Below are positions 61,024-64,000 of a stretch of 64,000 bases of DNA, piece by piece. Source of the stretch: Desulfoscipio sp. XC116 (GTDB taxonomy: Bacteria; Bacillota; Desulfotomaculia; Desulfotomaculales; Desulfallaceae); contig NZ_CP156660.1 in assembly GCF_039851975.1 (NCBI RefSeq), positions 4,035,035-4,099,034 on the forward strand. Direction: 5' to 3'. The position numbers and the translations under genes are program-made. Under the pieces are notes generated by a model, which made no database searches, was not told the DNA's origin, and saw nothing but the letters and a program-made list of their open reading frames with translations. How positions within the stretch are numbered: position 1 is the stretch's first letter; every line of letters starts with the position of its first letter.

Positions 61024-62328
61024 TCAGTCCAGATAGGATACCACTGTTCTCCCGATAGAATCATAAACCAAAGGATAGCCTTCCATACCCCCTGGGTCGT
61101 AACAGTTCCTTCCATCTAGAATGATTGGCCGCTTCATAGTAAGAAAATGCACAGGCTGCAGTTCTAGCACTTCCGGCCACTCGGTAAGGATAAAGCAAAT
61201 ATCAGCATCTTTTAAAGTTTCTTCAGGGGTGTCGCAATATATTATATTGCCGCTAACTTTCCTTTTAAATTTCTCCACTCCGCAGGGGTCAAAAGCCTTG
61301 ACCTTCGCACCGCTATCCAGCATGATGGGTATATTTACCAAGGACGGTGCCTCGCGCAGATCATCCGTGCCAGGCTTAAAAGTTAGGCCAAGCACTGCGA
61401 CTATAAGGCCTTCAAAACTATCATAATACTTACGTGCCTTTTTAATAAGACGCAGCTTTTGGTTTTCGTTAACCTCAATAGCCGCTTTTACCGTCTTCAA
61501 CTCGTGATCATGGAAGTTGCCCAGCCAATGGAGTGCTTTCGTATCCTTTGGAAAGCAGGAGCCACCGTAACCGATACCGGCCCGAAGAAACTTATCCCCA
61601 ATGCGTGGGTCCATACCCATGCCCCGGGCCACATCCTCCACATTTGCCCCCAGCACCTCACAGAGATTGGCAATCTCATTTATGTAGGAGATTTTTAGGG
61701 CCAAGAAATCGTTGGAAGCATACTTAATCATCTCCGCACTGCGGCGATCGGTGAATACAACCGGCTGCTCCAGATTTTCATAGATGTTTGCCATCACCTG
61801 ACGGGCGGATTCCGATTCCGTACCCACCACGATACGACTGCCGTAAAGCATATCTCTTATTGCAGTGCCCTGAGACAAAAATTCCGGATTAGAAACCACC
61901 TCAATGGTAACATCATGCTTTAGATGGCTTTTCAAATGCTGTTCTATTTTTTCATTAGTGCCGATAGGTACGGTAGACTTCACTATCACCACGCAATCAC
62001 AGGTAACAGAGGCGGCAATCTGTTCGGCAACGGCAAAAACATATGACAGATTGGCAGAGCCATCCGCCTTTTCCGGCGTCCCTACAGCAATAAATATAGC
62101 ATCCGTGTTCGAATAGGCAACGGCATAGTCAGTAGTGAAGGTAAGGCGACTGAGGTTTTCCGCCATCAACTCGGGTAGAGCCGGCTCGTGGATGGGGCAA
62201 GGGCCTTTTTTCAATTGTTCAATCTTGGCCTCGTCCACGTCCACACAGACAACTTGGTGACCAACATGAGCCAGCACAACGGCGGAAGCAAGACCAACAT
62301 AACCGGCCCCGGCGATTGCAATATTCAT
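61024..62328 (-). CDS. ugd: UDP-glucose 6-dehydrogenase
   Basis: 434 residues. NAD-binding IAIAGAGYVGLASAVVLAHV at the N-terminus, VIVKSTVPIGTN, EFLSQGTAIRDM, AEMIKYASNDFLALKISYIN, and GIGYGGSCFPKDTKAL with catalytic Cys258. It oxidises UDP-glucose (from GalU) to UDP-glucuronate. The C-terminal UDP-binding domain is complete (GLTFKPGTDDLREAPSLVN). The start ATG is preceded by AAGGAG. The GDP-mannose dehydrogenase activity of some relatives is less likely. Confidence 0.9.
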   Translation of the reverse strand: MNIAIAGAGYVGLASAVVLAHVGHQVVCVDVDEAKIEQLKKGPCPIHEPALPELMAENLSRLTFTTDYAVAYSNTDAIFIAVGTPEKADGSANLSYVFAVAEQIAASVTCDCVVIVKSTVPIGTNEKIEQHLKSHLKHDVTIEVVSNPEFLSQGTAIRDMLYGSRIVVGTESESARQVMANIYENLEQPVVFTDRRSAEMIKYASNDFLALKISYINEIANLCEVLGANVEDVARGMGMDPRIGDKFLRAGIGYGGSCFPKDTKALHWLGNFHDHELKTVKAAIEVNENQKLRLIKKARKYYDSFEGLIVAVLGLTFKPGTDDLREAPSLVNIPIMLDSGAKVKAFDPCGVEKFKRKVSGNIIYCDTPEETLKDADICFILTEWPEVLELQPVHFLTMKRPIILDGRNCYDPGGMEGYPLVYDSIGRTVVSYLD

Positions 62329-62376
62329 ATATAATTATCTCCTTATTAAAATATCCTTACTTCAGCCGCTATTTTC

Positions 62377-62578
62377 TTATCTGCTGTGGGTGGTACTTGA
62401 ATCAACATCACTCTTAAATACTACAAGTTTACTCAAGATGTAGTTCAATATGATAACCAGCGCATTTGAAATGTTTTTCATTACCAGACAACTCTATTTT
62501 GGCTAATCAACGCTGATAATCATGATAGTCAAATCAAGCAACCCGGTTATAAGTACTTTGATAACCATCCCTTGAATT
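62377..62578 (-). pseudogene. GtrA-like membrane protein remnant
   Basis: In one frame: MVIKVLITGLLDLTIMIISV, two TAG stops, then MKNISNALVIILNYILSKLV and VFKS. The end matches the last helices and NYILSKxxVFK motif of GtrA proteins, which help flip sugar-linked lipids. The gene is internally stopped and shorter than normal. The rest of the gap 62329-62862 shows nothing else. Confidence 0.5.
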
Positions 62579-62862
62579 TATTTGCACCTTCTGGTGCATA
62601 AACTTAATTTAACAGAAGGGTCTTGCGTGGGGTTCAATTTTACCCAGCATATTGACCAAACCCACAACTTCTCCAACGCAAATCCACATGGATATTGAAT
62701 TCTTATATTTAAAATTCATAATATATGCCTATTTACTGTCGAACATGAGCTTATAGAGTGACTATATGTGCCAAAACCACAGTATTTACAAGCCCACATA
62801 TCTAGTCAATGCGACTGCAATTTTCATTCAATTATCTCCTAAAATCCAATTTTATTTAAAAT

Positions 62863-64000
62863 TTATTCTACCTCTGCAATTAATAAAACTTCTCTGGATA
62901 TGGTATAATCAATCGGCTTATGTATTCTAAACCTATATCCAAGATTCCACTTTTCTATCTCAGGTTTGATTTCGAAAAAGTCTACCGGATTGTGATAAAT
63001 GCTAAGCAGCAATGTTGGACGTTGTTTTTTTATCGTCCGTTCAGCTCCTTTGAGAAATTCGCGCTCATAACCTTCAATGTCGACCTTTATAAGCCCTACT
63101 TCAATCATATTTTCTTCGACGAAATCATCCAAAATCATCATCCTAACGGTTTCTTTATACTGTAAAGTTCCAGTCGGAACGTTAATGGAGCTTGATGAGC
63201 TGGCAACGTTAATCTCCACAGTTCCATTTGAGGCACCAAGTGCTACATGTATTGGTTCAACGTTTTCCAGTTGGTTGATTCGCAAAGTCTGTTTCATCAT
63301 CTCAAAATATTCTGTTGTTGCCTCAAAAGCATACACCTTACCGCTGGTCATAGGTGCAAGTATTAATGCAGAATCACCTATAAAAGCTCCTGCATCAATA
63401 ATGCATTTAGTATTGAACCATTCAGGGTGCCTTAGTGTGTCAATAAAGTATTTATCAATAAATACACTTATCTCAAAATGTTTTATTGGCAAAAGGTAAT
63501 TATTATAACTATATAGGTTATCCGAAACTTTTAATATATCTTGCATATTTTGATTTATATATCTAATCCTCTCAGCCTCCGCGTCGGTCATTATGTCTAT
63601 CGGCAAGTCTTTTACATATGTTATTCTTTTTTGTCTTGCAAGAACCTTTGAGACAGTTGCACGGCTATCCGGGCCTAACCCATTTATCAACGATAAAAAT
63701 TTGTCTTCAAAATCTGCTCTGCCCATGTATTCAATAAAACCTCTAATTACTCTCCGCTCACTCTCATTGTTATATAAATGTCTTTTAGGCACAGAGGAGT
63801 ATATGCTTCCTATATTATAGTGGATCCGGCCAGTGGAGTCATGTATCAGCTTTGTTTGAGCTTTTACCTCCATCATAGTATTATTAATGTTGCCTAATCC
63901 TTCCTGAGTAGTTTTCTGCTTTTGATCCATTTCGGCCAGTTGACTATTCAAGTTATTAAATACCTGTTTCGTATCTTCTATATTACTTTCTACCAGATCG
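62863..64000 (-). CDS. FkbM family methyltransferase with N-terminal coiled coil (partial)
   Basis: The frame is open to the right edge, so the start is outside the window. About 379 residues are visible. The first 70 are a predicted coiled coil (LNSQLAEMDQKQKTTQEGLG). The C-terminal 200 form a Rossmann-like methyltransferase: CIDAGAFIGDSALILAP (SAM binding), VYAFEATTEYFEMMKQTL, VEPIHVALGASNGTVEINV, IKVDIEGYEREFLKGAERTI and LLLSIYHNPVDFFEI. FkbM enzymes O-methylate sugars in glycan clusters. A middle part (MPTDAEAER-like region near IDIMTDAEAERIRYIN) is unassigned. Confidence 0.85.
   Translation of the reverse strand, partial: DLVESNIEDTKQVFNNLNSQLAEMDQKQKTTQEGLGNINNTMMEVKAQTKLIHDSTGRIHYNIGSIYSSVPKRHLYNNESERRVIRGFIEYMGRADFEDKFLSLINGLGPDSRATVSKVLARQKRITYVKDLPIDIMTDAEAERIRYINQNMQDILKVSDNLYSYNNYLLPIKHFEISVFIDKYFIDTLRHPEWFNTKCIIDAGAFIGDSALILAPMTSGKVYAFEATTEYFEMMKQTLRINQLENVEPIHVALGASNGTVEINVASSSSSINVPTGTLQYKETVRMMILDDFVEENMIEVGLIKVDIEGYEREFLKGAERTIKKQRPTLLLSIYHNPVDFFEIKPEIEKWNLGYRFRIHKPIDYTISREVLLIAEVE

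Overview
The window looks like a cell-surface polysaccharide and cell-envelope region from an anaerobic, low- to mid-GC Gram-positive bacterium of the Clostridia. I infer the Peptococcaceae side (Desulfotomaculum/Pelotomaculum-like). The reasons are SLH-domain exported proteins next to a CsaB-type pyruvyl transferase, a CpsB/C/D-type tyrosine phosphatase and kinase set, LytR-CpsA-Psr and TagA/TagO-type enzymes, and DUF5693 and DUF4127 proteins. No rRNA, tRNA or CRISPR array was seen. Genus placement is inference only.

Region 1 (1-10.7 kb, minus strand, AT-rich) is a strain-variable glycan assembly operon. In transcription order it has a DegT-type aminotransferase, the initiating sugar-phosphate transferase, a GT2 glycosyltransferase, a beta-propeller-like protein, a second GT2, an O-antigen polymerase/ligase, a polysaccharide pyruvyl transferase, a Wzx-type flippase and a partial F420-dehydrogenase-beta-like Fe-S protein. 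It contains decayed pieces: a GT2 remnant fused in frame to the polymerase, a GT2 whose expected start codon reads ATA, and another orphan open frame.

Region 2 (11-15.5 kb) is recombination-prone. It holds an intact tyrosine recombinase, two near-identical Rpn-type PD-(D/E)XK genes that diverge abruptly at an AEGK-coding repeat, an EPS-type MarR regulator, and broken recombinase and nucleotidyltransferase genes.

Region 3 (15.5-36.9 kb, minus) is the conserved core. It has two CapD/FlaA1-type 4,6-dehydratases flanking a 1560-residue kinase-ATPase-TPR-GAF-LuxR regulator, then phosphohexomutase, GalE-like, GalU, TagO/WecA-like, FabZ, a CpsD kinase, a Wzz-like co-polymerase, a CpsB-type phosphatase, a small membrane protein and CsaB. 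Intergenic spaces carry perfect hairpins, two tandem arrays, a possible MITE and a tiny holin-like toxin ORF.

Region 4 (37-53 kb) is the envelope block: two SLH proteins with co-duplicated terminators, an LCP ligase, a TagA/WecG transferase, a copper-amine-oxidase-N stalk protein, DUF5693, a membrane FAD oxidoreductase, a small exported protein and a plus-strand DUF4127 protein. CsaB, TagO, TagA, LCP and the SLH proteins fit one job: making a pyruvylated wall polymer, attaching it, and anchoring SLH proteins to it.

Region 5 (53-58.4 kb, mostly plus, AT-rich) is accessory. An ATPase plus small PD-(D/E)XK nuclease-like pair lies between two exact 42-bp direct repeats. It is followed by a broken gene, an intact hicB with a broken hicA abutting an IS256-type remnant, an AAA_14/DUF4143 ATPase and an MNT nucleotidyltransferase. 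The ATPase-nuclease pair is the best candidate for an undescribed system.

Region 6 (58.4-64 kb, minus) returns to glycans: a TagGH/Wzm-Wzt exporter, a UDP-galactopyranose mutase killed by three frameshifts, UDP-glucose dehydrogenase, a GtrA remnant and a partial FkbM methyltransferase.

A recurrent oddity is that several genes (tagO-like, LCP, FAD oxidoreductase, cpsD) carry a second copy of their 3' end just past the stop codon. In three of them the copy is in frame.
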